DNA of 64,000 nucleotides from a virus: positions 29,587-93,586 of IMG/VR virus record IMGVR_UViG_3300036861_000632; one strand, written 5' to 3'. Of the stretch, positions 47,354-55,100 are shown piece after piece; within the stretch, counting starts at the first letter, position 1, and the number at the start of each line of letters is the position of its first letter. The position numbers and the translations under genes were made by a program. The notes under the pieces are model-generated. The model made no database searches. It was not told where the DNA came from and saw only the letters and a program-made list of their open reading frames with translations.

Positions 47354-47754
47354 AAACCATACCCATGTCCCAATTCGGCCGCGATCACTGGTCGGTGTTC
47401 GCCTACATCGAAACGCTGTGCGTCGATAACAAAGGCGTTCCCGATCACGACCGGATGCGAACGAATCCCAAGACGCATCCGGGCTTGGTCGGCCCGCGCA
47501 TCGCAATAATGAAGCGCAGTTGGAAGCCGGAGTACGGCAGCAGGCTTCGCGGGCACGCCATAGACAAGCCGGTTCAACGACTCAACCACGACGATTGGGA
47601 TTGCGCCGATGACTTGGTAGCGGCGGGACTGATCGAATCAAACGGCACGGGCATCAATCCGTGGTTCACTCTGACCAAGACAGGGCTGGCGATCGCAGCC
47701 GCGCTTCGCCAGCACAAAGCCAGTGGCGGTTCTTTCAGCAACTTCACGCCATGA
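47350..47754 (+). CDS. Phage protein of a common unknown family
   Basis: A 134-residue protein. MetLysThrIleProMetSerGlnPheGlyArgAspHisTrpSer and GlyValProAspHisAspArgMetArg match a family found in phages and prophages, function unknown. ThrLysThrGlyLeuAla resembles a DNA-binding wing, but that is slight. Confidence 0.75.
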   Translation: MKTIPMSQFGRDHWSVFAYIETLCVDNKGVPDHDRMRTNPKTHPGLVGPRIAIMKRSWKPEYGSRLRGHAIDKPVQRLNHDDWDCADDLVAAGLIESNGTGINPWFTLTKTGLAIAAALRQHKASGGSFSNFTP

Positions 47755-47755
47755 T

Positions 47756-48013
47756 ATGACCAACGACCGCACCGACACGACCACCATCGGCGTCTCCCGC
47801 AAGCAGACCATCCGGGGCGGCGAGGCTTACGTGCTCAAACGCTCTGACTGTTCCGACCGCAAGAACAACGCCGTGAATGACTACGTGCGCAACGCCGAGA
47901 TGTTCGCCACGATGCCGCGAATGCAAGTCGTCAGGGCGGCGTTTCTGCTGGTGGAAGAAGTCAAGCGATTGAGAAAATTATGCCCCTCATCTACATCCCC
48001 CAAAAGCACCTGA
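47756..48013 (+). CDS. Small basic protein of unknown function
   Basis: An 85-residue product from ATG 47,756. ArgLysAsnAsnAlaValAsnAspTyrValArgAsn is polar; a helix follows. It overlaps the next gene by 34 bases. Confidence 0.6.
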   Translation: MTNDRTDTTTIGVSRKQTIRGGEAYVLKRSDCSDRKNNAVNDYVRNAEMFATMPRMQVVRAAFLLVEEVKRLRKLCPSSTSPKST

Positions 48014-48213
48014 ACACCGTTCTGGAAACGCTCAGACTGGACGCTGACTCCGGCAACTTCGATCCGAAGTTGCGCCGCCAGATCGCCGCCGCTGAAGCCT
48101 CAATCAAACTCGCCTGCCCGCAAGTCCGCATCGACGTTAGCGGCGGGGTCGCCTACGTCGGGCGATGCTCAAGAGGCGTGAGGGTAAAGATCGTTGACCA
48201 TGACAACCGTTAG
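47980..48213 (+). CDS. Small protein of unknown function
   Basis: A 77-residue protein. LeuArgArgGlnIleAlaAlaAlaGluAlaSerIle is helical, then SerGlyGlyValAlaTyrVal. Coding looks convincing even though it overlaps the previous frame. It precedes an array of short phased repeats. Confidence 0.65.
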   Translation: MPLIYIPQKHLNTVLETLRLDADSGNFDPKLRRQIAAAEASIKLACPQVRIDVSGGVAYVGRCSRGVRVKIVDHDNR

Positions 48214-48234
48214 GAAGCCGAGGTAAGCCAGTCC

Positions 48235-48291
48235 GTCAACTCGGCGTCAACAAATGTCAACACCTGTTAACAAGCGTCAACACCTGTTAAA
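48235..48291. repeat. GTCAAC repeats in helical phase
   Basis: GTCAAC or GTTAA(C/A) occurs at 48,235, 48,246, 48,256, 48,266, 48,276 and 48,286, ten or eleven bases apart. GTCAACACCTGTTAA is repeated exactly at 48,256-48,270 and 48,276-48,290. All copies therefore lie on one face of the helix. It is immediately upstream of a replication-initiator-like gene. An iteron array or operator array is the natural reading. Confidence 0.75.
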
Positions 48292-48316
48292 GACAGCAGG
48301 CCAGAATTGTATGGAC

Positions 48317-48343
48317 AGTCCCTCCTTGTCCCGTAATGTCCCG
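48317..48343. repeat. Three phased TGTCCC repeats upstream of an initiator gene
   Basis: AGTCCCT (48,317), TGTCCCG (48,327) and TGTCCCG (48,337) are exactly 10 bases apart and end 4 bases before ATG 48,347. The same TGTCCCG recurs inside the gene. Confidence 0.65.
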
Positions 48344-48346
48344 CTC

Positions 48347-49051
48347 ATGGCATATACGAAGCTTTTCAGTTCCATTGTGACTTCAACCATCTGGACGGAG
48401 GACGACCGCACTCGAATTGTCTGGATCACCATGCTGGCGATAAGCGACAAAAACGGCGAGATTCAGGCCAGTGTCCCTGGATTGGCGCGCATCGCCGGAG
48501 TTCCCGTAGAAGCGTGTCGGGCGGCAATCGCCAAGTTCCTTTCCCCGGACCCGGACTCAAGAACCAAGGACGACGGGGGTAGGAGAATTGAGGAAATTGC
48601 AGGCGGTTGGGCGCTCTTGAACTTCCAAAAATACCGCGAGATGGCGTCGAAGGAAGAATCGAAAGCGTCGGAGGCTATTCGGAAGGCGAGGTATCGTGCG
48701 AAGGTGGCGAGAAATAATGTCCCGAAATGTCCCGTAGGTGTCCCGCCTGTGTCCACGGAGAACCCGGACATAGCAGACTTAGAATCAGACTCAAACCCAT
48801 CTTATTCAAAGCTTCAAAGGGAAAAGCTTGACCAAAATCCTGATTCCGAGGAGGCGGTTGTTGCCCAGTTCAAGCACCTTCTGCGCGACGCGATGCTCAA
48901 CGATGGCGGTAAGTGGCGGAACCGTTACCGCAAGAACCGCGGCAAGACGTTGCGCGTGCTGCGCGCGTGCCAGAGCGACCTCGTAGAAGGAAAGGTGCCG
49001 CGCTCATGGGCCGCCTACGCCGAAGACCTCTGGAAAAGATTCGCCGATTGA
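48347..49051 (+). CDS. Winged-helix replication-initiator-like protein, copy 1
   Basis: A 234-residue protein from ATG 48,347. Residues 1-100 match the N-terminal domain of phage replication proteins with TyrThrLysLeuPheSerSerIle and ValTrpIleThrMetLeuAla, then ValProGlyLeuAlaArgIleAla and ProAspProAspSerArgThr. A polar linker follows, carrying three TGTCCCG DNA repeats, then a helical C-terminus with a basic patch (LysTrpArgAsnArgTyrArgLysAsn). It would bind its own origin, lambda O style. The gene at 51,221 is its paralogue. Start chosen because the domain begins here. Confidence 0.78.
   Translation: MAYTKLFSSIVTSTIWTEDDRTRIVWITMLAISDKNGEIQASVPGLARIAGVPVEACRAAIAKFLSPDPDSRTKDDGGRRIEEIAGGWALLNFQKYREMASKEESKASEAIRKARYRAKVARNNVPKCPVGVPPVSTENPDIADLESDSNPSYSKLQREKLDQNPDSEEAVVAQFKHLLRDAMLNDGGKWRNRYRKNRGKTLRVLRACQSDLVEGKVPRSWAAYAEDLWKRFAD
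48718..48754. repeat. TGTCCCG repeats inside the initiator gene
   Basis: TGTCCCG at 48,718, 48,728 and 48,739, then TGTCC at 48,750, spaced 10-11 bases. They lie between the N-terminal and C-terminal parts of the gene, and a less GC-rich stretch (48,760-48,845) follows. This matches origin iterons within a phage initiator gene. Confidence 0.65.
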
Positions 49052-49308
49052 ATGCACGCCATCCACATACCCCTTTGAACCATCACATCTACGCCAAGCT
49101 CACCCCGCCGGAACAACTGGCCGCCACCAACCGGGCCATCTCCCAATGCGAGGAAAAGCTCACCCAGCTTTACGTTGATGAGGACATTGATCCTTCATTG
49201 AAGGACGATGAGAAGCACGCCGGCCAACTGCGCGGTGAAACCCTGTGCCTGAACATCCTCAAGTCGGAACGCGAACGGCTGGAGGCGGAGTATGCGAGAA
49301 GGAATTGA
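49048..49308 (+). CDS. Helical protein, probable TTG start
   Basis: An 86-residue frame. No in-frame ATG is available after the initiator stop, so TTG 49,048 (TTGA overlap) is the likely start. Glu/Lys-rich with a helical body (GluLysLeuThrGlnLeuTyrValAspGlu). A partner of the initiator is possible from position only. Confidence 0.55.
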   Translation: MNARHPHTPLNHHIYAKLTPPEQLAATNRAISQCEEKLTQLYVDEDIDPSLKDDEKHAGQLRGETLCLNILKSERERLEAEYARRN

Positions 49309-49311
49309 AAC

Positions 49312-49533
49312 ATGAACGCTGACACGCAACCCGATTTATTGGAGTGCCTTGTGGTGACTCTTGAACATGGCTGGCTGTGTATCCGTAACACCCACGGATG
49401 GTTGCTTTGGTCATCTAAGGCCACGGAAATAGACTGGCATCGTGGCGTGGTGATGGCTGACATCGCGGGCGAGCTTCGGAAGAACCAAGCCGCATGGCAG
49501 AAGGACCACGACGAAATGGAGGCTGCTAAATGA
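49312..49533 (+). CDS. Small protein of unknown function starting MNADTQP
   Basis: A 73-residue protein. MetAsnAlaAspThrGlnPro resembles the start of other small genes here. The middle has Trp and Ile, the end is charged. ATGA overlap with the next gene. Confidence 0.65.
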   Translation: MNADTQPDLLECLVVTLEHGWLCIRNTHGWLLWSSKATEIDWHRGVVMADIAGELRKNQAAWQKDHDEMEAAK

Positions 49534-49778
49534 ACCCAATCCTCAACCAGCTAATCCTCGAACTGAAAACCGCCAGCCAGCTCACCGCGGCTCCGACGAA
49601 GGGCGCCCGCAAGCGTTGGGCGAAGATCGTCGAAGCGGCCAGCGTGACGCTCGCGACCGAGCACAAGCTGACAATGGCTCTCACCACTGCGGCAACTCAC
49701 GTTCTCGGCCATGTCCACGTCGAATTGCACAAAGCGCGGGGTGACGAGTATGTGGCGCTTATCAAGCGAACCAAGTAG
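49530..49778 (+). CDS. Small basic helical protein
   Basis: An 82-residue protein. LysGlyAlaArgLysArgTrpAlaLys is basic, and the rest helical. ATGA coupled to the previous gene. No family recognised. Confidence 0.65.
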   Translation: MNPILNQLILELKTASQLTAAPTKGARKRWAKIVEAASVTLATEHKLTMALTTAATHVLGHVHVELHKARGDEYVALIKRTK

Positions 49779-49779
49779 C

Positions 49780-49884
49780 ATGTCTTTCGACAGCGCACTT
49801 TCAAGCGGCGAGCCGGTGCGCCGCGCTACAAATGCGACGATGGGTTGTGAGCCTGCGCGCTGTCGGTTGTGTTGTACGCAGTAA
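49780..49884 (+). CDS. Tiny Cys/Arg-rich frame
   Basis: A 34-residue frame ending CysArgLeuCysCysThrGln. It lies in the 130-base gap before the DUF6166-like gene. Weak support; may be noise or a metal-binding micro-protein. Confidence 0.3.
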   Translation: MSFDSALSSGEPVRRATNATMGCEPARCRLCCTQ

Positions 49885-49906
49885 TCGTCGTCCCGGCATA
49901 CTTTCT

Positions 49907-50224
49907 ATGAAGCTCTACATCCTCAAACGCAACAACGGCGAGGCTGAATGCCTCGTCCAAGATCAGGCCAGCGGATTCAAGCGGCTGCTCGAAATCGGTC
50001 CATCGCTGAAGCTCGCCAGCCATAGTCCAACAGGATTCGCATTCGGTTATGCCGGTAGCGGACCCGCTCAACTGGCACTGGCCATCCTGCTCGACTACAC
50101 GGGCGACGAACAGCGCGCACTCCGCTGGCATCAGGACTTCAAGCAGGCATGGATTGCCGGCGCTCAAGCCGGGCAGATCATCGGTTCGACCGATCTCAAC
50201 GACTTTCTTTCGACGAGGGCATGA
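49907..50224 (+). CDS. DUF6166-like protein
   Basis: A 105-residue protein from ATG 49,907. HisSerProThrGlyPheAlaPheGlyTyrAlaGlySerGlyProAlaGlnLeuAlaLeu is the signature of DUF6166, a family of small phage and bacterial proteins with unknown function. A TrpHisGlnAspPheLysGln helix follows. ATGA overlap with the next gene. Confidence 0.8.
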   Translation: MKLYILKRNNGEAECLVQDQASGFKRLLEIGPSLKLASHSPTGFAFGYAGSGPAQLALAILLDYTGDEQRALRWHQDFKQAWIAGAQAGQIIGSTDLNDFLSTRA

Positions 50225-50607
50225 GCGGACTCAAAAACAATCGCATGAAACCAACCAAACTCGGAAAAGTAGAACGCACCAGCCGCGGCTTTGAAGTCGT
50301 GAACTTCACTGACCACTACGGAACAAAATGCAGCATCCAAGCGGGCAGTCTCGCCATCTATGCAAAGCCCGGCACATCCGCCGTGTGGCTTGGAGTGGAT
50401 GACGTTGAACCGAAAGTGATGGCGAGCCAGGCGGCGAGGTTCGGGATCAAGACGGAAAAAACAACAGGCTGGATACCGTATCCCATCCCGCCAGATGTCA
50501 GTCTGGCGACCCGAATGCACCTGAACCGCGAGCAAGTCGAAGCCCTGATTCAGACGCTTCAAAGCTGGCTGAAGCGGGACACGTTCAAATTGAAAACCGG
50601 CAAATGA
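50221..50607 (+). CDS. Phage protein of a common unknown family
   Basis: A 128-residue product from ATG 50,221 (ATGA). PheThrAspHisTyrGlyThrLysCysSerIleGln, ValTrpLeuGlyValAspAsp and MetHisLeuAsnArgGluGlnVal match a widely spread phage family, role unknown. The C-terminus is helical. Its role may be linked to the DUF6166-like neighbour. Confidence 0.78.
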   Translation: MSGLKNNRMKPTKLGKVERTSRGFEVVNFTDHYGTKCSIQAGSLAIYAKPGTSAVWLGVDDVEPKVMASQAARFGIKTEKTTGWIPYPIPPDVSLATRMHLNREQVEALIQTLQSWLKRDTFKLKTGK

Positions 50608-50789
50608 AAAGACTTCTTGAATGGCTCCGCTTCAAGCTGACCGGCAAGCGCGACGAAGGCGCAATGGTCGTGCTGGAACATGACAGCCGCAAAAACACGT
50701 TCCGAATCCTGAGCGCCAAGACCGGCCCCTACAGCGAGGCGGACTGGCAGCAGGCACTCGGCCGCACAAAGCGATTGGAAGGCAAATAG
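50604..50789 (+). CDS. Tiny basic protein
   Basis: A 61-residue basic protein (LysArgLeuLeuGluTrpLeuArgPheLys). ATGA overlap with the previous gene. No family recognised. Confidence 0.6.
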   Translation: MKRLLEWLRFKLTGKRDEGAMVVLEHDSRKNTFRILSAKTGPYSEADWQQALGRTKRLEGK

Positions 50790-50790
50790 C

Positions 50791-51168
50791 ATGGACCTGA
50801 TCTTATTCCCCACCAGCCCCAACGAATTCAAAGCGATCTTTCCAGACAACGCGGCGTGCGCGAAATATCTGGAGTCGCTTCGTTGGCCCAAAGGATTCAC
50901 CTGTCCGAACTGCGGGCTGCATGGCGAGCCATACCGCTTCAAAACCAGATCATCCGTGGTCCTGCGCTGCCGGCGTTGCCAAGTGAGCACGTCGTTGACG
51001 GCGGGAACGGTAATGCGATCAAGCCGTGTACCGCTAATCGTTTGGTTCCGCGCGGCCTATCTCACGACGACCAACCCCAATCAACCCATCGTTCAATTCC
51101 AGCGGCAGCTTCGACTGAAGCACTACCAGACGGCGCATCGGATGGCCAAGCTTCTGAGGGCGCGCTAA
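50791..51168 (+). CDS. Orphan IS1595-type transposase zinc ribbon
   Basis: A 125-residue protein matching the N-terminal zinc-ribbon domain of IS1595-family transposases. LeuArgTrpProLysGlyPheThrCysProAsnCysGly gives Cys38/Cys41 and ArgCysArgArgCysGln gives Cys60/Cys63; SerLeuThrAlaGlyThrValMetArgSerSerArgValProLeu follows. The helical segment ends where the DDE catalytic domain would begin. No inverted repeats or target duplication were seen. A recruited DNA-binding module seems more likely than a live element. Confidence 0.78.
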   Translation: MDLILFPTSPNEFKAIFPDNAACAKYLESLRWPKGFTCPNCGLHGEPYRFKTRSSVVLRCRRCQVSTSLTAGTVMRSSRVPLIVWFRAAYLTTTNPNQPIVQFQRQLRLKHYQTAHRMAKLLRAR

Positions 51169-51185
51169 TCAATATCAGATACCGC

Positions 51186-51213
51186 TTGACCTGTAGATAC
51201 GTTTTTCTACAGT
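51186..51213 (+). promoter_or_regulatory. Promoter with overlapping inverted repeat
   Basis: TTGACC (51,186-51,191) and TACAGT (51,208-51,213) with a 16-base spacer. An inverted repeat CTGTAGA / TCTACAG (51,191-51,197 and 51,206-51,212) overlaps both. Transcription would start almost at ATG 51,221, so the message may be nearly leaderless. Confidence 0.5.
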
Positions 51214-51220
51214 AGAGCAC

Positions 51221-51823
51221 ATGAGTATGACCTTCACGAAGCTGTTTTCATCCATCACTGAGAGCACGATTTGGAGCGAGTCCTCTGACGTGCGCTTGGT
51301 CTGGATCACTATGCTGGCAATGGCTGACAGGCGCGGGCGGGTCTGGGCGAGCGTGCCAGGGCTTGCCAATCGGGCGCGCGTGCCATTGGCGGACTGCCGG
51401 GAAGCATTGGCAAAATTCCTCGGCCCTGACCCAGACAGCCGGACTCAGGCTTTTGAAGGCCGACGCATCGAAGTAATCGACGGCGGCTGGCGGCTGTTGA
51501 ACTATGAAAAGTATCGCCAGATTCGCGACGACGAATCCGTTCTGGAAGCCAAGCGAAGATATATCAACAACAGGCGGGCTGTAGAACGTGTAGATCGAGG
51601 TAGAGCCAATGCAGAGGCAGATTCAGAAGCAGAAGCAAAGGGGGAGTCCCCCGCTCTTTCTGCGACGGACAAGATAAGTTTGGAACGCGAGCGCAAGGAG
51701 TTGAAAGCGTCCTTGGCTGCCTCGGCCGGAGTTTCCTTCCGGTCCCCAGATGAAGTCGCAAAGCGCAAAGCCATGCGCGAGCGCATCGGCAAAATCGAGA
51801 AAGCCCTGCACATACCACTATGA
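51221..51823 (+). CDS. Winged-helix replication-initiator-like protein, copy 2
   Basis: A 200-residue paralogue of the gene at 48,347. Shared landmarks include ThrLysLeuPheSerSerIle, ValTrpIleThrMetLeuAla, ValProGlyLeuAla, ProAspProAspSerArgThr and GlyArgArgIleGluValIle. The C-terminal part is different, with an acidic/Lys-rich coiled-coil helix and no basic patch like copy 1. TGTAGA repeats lie in its linker, and an inverted TGTAGA pair overlaps its promoter, so it may bind its own repeats. Coupled to the next gene by ATGA. Confidence 0.75.
   Translation: MSMTFTKLFSSITESTIWSESSDVRLVWITMLAMADRRGRVWASVPGLANRARVPLADCREALAKFLGPDPDSRTQAFEGRRIEVIDGGWRLLNYEKYRQIRDDESVLEAKRRYINNRRAVERVDRGRANAEADSEAEAKGESPALSATDKISLERERKELKASLAASAGVSFRSPDEVAKRKAMRERIGKIEKALHIPL
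51580..51604. repeat. TGTAGA repeats inside copy 2
   Basis: TGTAGA at 51,580 and 51,589, then GGTAGA at 51,599, spaced 9-10 bases, in the linker-encoding part. They match the inverted TGTAGA/TCTACA pair over the promoter at 51,192-51,211. Confidence 0.55.
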
Positions 51824-52119
51824 ACAAAACCCAAATCCCAAACGACAAACTCCAGCAAGACATCGCTTTCCTGCTCAAGCGTGCGATGAAGGCCGGCTAT
51901 TGGTCTTCGGAAACCAAGGACCGCGATGTTGGAATGAGCAGCAACTCAATCGTCGCCATTGCCTATGGAGCACCGCTGAAAAATCAAGTCTTGCCGGCGG
52001 ACAAATCCGACTTCGCAGCCTGCGAAGCAATGTGGGAACAATTGCCACCGCACAGGAAAACTTTTACCGCCAAACAGGCGATGGCCTGTGCCTGCAATGC
52101 AATTAACGCCGCTGTATGA
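51820..52119 (+). CDS. Small phage protein starting MNKTQIPN
   Basis: A 99-residue protein. MetAsnLysThrGlnIleProAsn and the spacing of following Leu-Gln resemble the start of the next gene. LeuProAlaAspLysSerAspPheAlaAlaCysGlu and LeuProProHisArgLys are familiar from small phage proteins. It overlaps the next gene (ATGA), so the two are made together. Function unknown. Confidence 0.72.
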   Translation: MNKTQIPNDKLQQDIAFLLKRAMKAGYWSSETKDRDVGMSSNSIVAIAYGAPLKNQVLPADKSDFAACEAMWEQLPPHRKTFTAKQAMACACNAINAAV

Positions 52120-55100
52120 ACCGCACCCAAATCCCCAACCAAATCCTGCAAGAGCACCTTGAGGCGTCAACGAATGCGTTAGAAAAAGGCGTAGCGCAAT
52201 TCGAGACTCCGCTTGAGTGGGCTGGCCCAATGGGCATTCCACTCCCGACGCACCGGCCAACGCTGATTGATCTGAATTGCGGCCACGGGCAACTGCTTCA
52301 AGGCATCGCCAACCACACGACCAAGCATCTGCTCGGCGTCGATATTGACCCGTGCCATCTGGTCAAGGCCGACCGGCCCGACCGAGACGACCGCATTCAG
52401 CGCGTCAAGATCAACGGCGACGTGACGCTCGTGGCCGATCTCTTTCGGAAGATCAACCTCGAAGGCGACCTATTCGTGCTCAATCCGCCGTGGGATTTGC
52501 ACTTCCATCGGGACCGCCTCAAGTTCCTTTTTCAAAGCGACTGTGAAGCGGTCGCCGCCGCCTTCAACGGAATCGACCCCCGGCTGGGCCGCGAGCAAAT
52601 CGACAGCACAATTGCGATGCTCATGCTCGCGCTGAACTTCTCATCCAGTCATGGCGAGGGCGTGCTCGTGGCGAACGAGGCCACGCTGCAACGCCTCATC
52701 TTCCGCAAGGGCGCTCCGCATGGCGCCCTGGCCGATCATGTCTGGGCGCATCTGGTCATCGCTGGCAATCCCATGACCGGCAACGCCCGCGCCGAATTTG
52801 AGGACGGATTCCAGACGGGCGTGATTTACTTCGCCCGGAGCCACCTGTCCGGGTGCGCGCCGGAAACCCTCATGCCGCCGGCCACCGATCTCGCGTCCTT
52901 CCGCAAGCAGGCGATGAACCTGAACCGCCTGTCGAATCGCGACGGGACACAGGTTCACAACGAGTATCAAATCCACACGGACGCGACGGGGCAGTTTGAG
53001 GGCGTCCGCGAGGAATGGGCGGAGATTCAAGGCAAGCGGCAAAAGCGGTTCAACATCTGGTTGGATGACCTTGGGATGATCCGCACGTATCTGTCGCGGT
53101 TTGACGATGCGGTGGCGGATAAGAATGAGGCGAAGGCGCTCTTTAGTCTGACGGATCAGAAACCGATGAATTTAGTGATGCAGGTTGCATCACGGGCCGC
53201 GCTCATGCGGGCGGTCAACGGAGGACTCTGGAAGGTAAGTCCTGAGTTGCCCGCCAAAGTGGCCGAGGCGATGGACGCCTACAACGCCATCCGCGCGCCG
53301 CTGTATCCGATGCCGGAGATCATGCGCTTGGCGTACGTTGATGAACAGTCGTTCATCAAGTGCATCAAGGATGTCGAGGTTCCCGCGCCGGACCTCGACG
53401 CGGACAGCCGCAAGCGGTTGCTGGCCTTCATCCATGCGCCGTCGAGTGAGACTTGGGAAGAAATCGCGCACCGCAGGTTGACGGGCGACACGGCATGGCG
53501 GATCGCCAATCGTCTTGATGCGAAATTCCGCGAAGCGTCGCCCTTGGCCGGAATCGGCAACGGCAGAGACGGCCTGCCGATTCGCGACAAGCCAGCCCGC
53601 GCGGATGGTGGGTGGGCTGTCGTGCCAGACACGAAAGTCTTCGACGCCTTTCTCGACAAGAAGGTTTTATTCGTGGCCGGCAAACGCTACGCCGTTTCCA
53701 GTCAGACCGTCATGGTCGAGCGCAAGGCGATGAAGCCGAATGCGGCCGGCGGTGACGATGAGGTGCTTTTGAATGGTCAGGAGCTTGCCATTTTAATCGA
53801 GGACGAATGCGGCAAGAAGCGGTGCTTCATGGACCGCCAGCACTTCGCCGCCAACGCCATCAAATCGGACACGGGCGGATGGCACGCCGAATCGGTGGAC
53901 CCGGACCTATCGTTGCAGGATTTGGTTGAAGGCTTTGAGATTCCCGACGTGCCCGACGTGGCCAAGTGTCACCCGGAAAAATACGCCGCCCATCTGGCCG
54001 CGCTTGAAGACATCGAGCGGTATCTCCCGCCGACGTTTCGCTTCAAGCAATTCCAACGCGAGGACGTGGCGCGAGGGGCCATCCATCCGGGGTGCATCTT
54101 CGGCCTTGATCCCGGCCTTGGCAAAACGATATGCGGGATCGCGCTCGCCTTGCTCAAGGTGGGCCATGACGCGCTCGTGCCGAAGAAGCCCTGCCTCATC
54201 GTCGCGCCCGGCAATTTGCACGCGCAGATGCTCGACGCTTACGCGAAGCTGAACATCCCCGTCACGCCTCTGGACTGTCAGGAAACCTACCGCACCTTCT
54301 GGCCGCTCAAACCCGGCTTCTATCTCACGAGCTTTATGCAACTGGCCCGCAACAAGGTGTTGAAGCTGCCGGAAGTGAACCACGAGACGACGCTGGCCGA
54401 TCTGGCGGAGGTCATGGTCGATCTCGGCATCAATCTGGCGGATGCGCAGAAGATGCACAAAGAGCAAACCGTCAAGAAGGCGGATCGCCTGACCCTCATG
54501 CAGTGCATCGTCGAGTTGTGCCGGGCGACGATCATCAAGATCGGCGAGGGTGTGGGCGAGGAAGTCAACGGCGTGCGCTGCGTCTATTCGCCGTCGCTGG
54601 CCGAACTCACCCGCGGCGTATTCGAGTGCGTCGTCATTGATGAGGGCACCAAGATCAAGGGCGAAGATTCACAGATCGGCGTCGGGTGCCGGTTGATGGA
54701 CCCGCCGTTCCGATTCGTGCTCACCGGCACGCCGATCAAGAACCGGCTCAAGGATTTGTTTTGGCTCATGTGGTGGGCCTGTAGCGGCAAGGTTGAAGCC
54801 ACGCCGCGCTTTCCCTACGGCGGCACCGCCGAGGAACAGGACCGTTACGAGGCCACGTTCGCCGTGTGCGAGCGCAATCTGACGAAGGAACGCGCCATGA
54901 ACGGCGGCCGGCTCAAGGAACAACCGACTGTCACCCGGCGGCGCGGCAAGTGGCGCGGACGCGGCAAGGTCACGCCGGAAGTGTGCAACATCCATCTGTG
55001 CTGGAAACTCAATGCGCCGAACCTGCTGCGCCGTCGCATGGAAGACATCGGGCAGGATGTGGTTCGCCGGATCACCAAGCCGATCTGGTGCCCGATGGGT

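Noticed and set aside
50791-51168. A complete insertion sequence of the IS1595 family
   Set aside because: Only the zinc-ribbon part is present; no catalytic domain, terminal inverted repeats or target duplication were seen.
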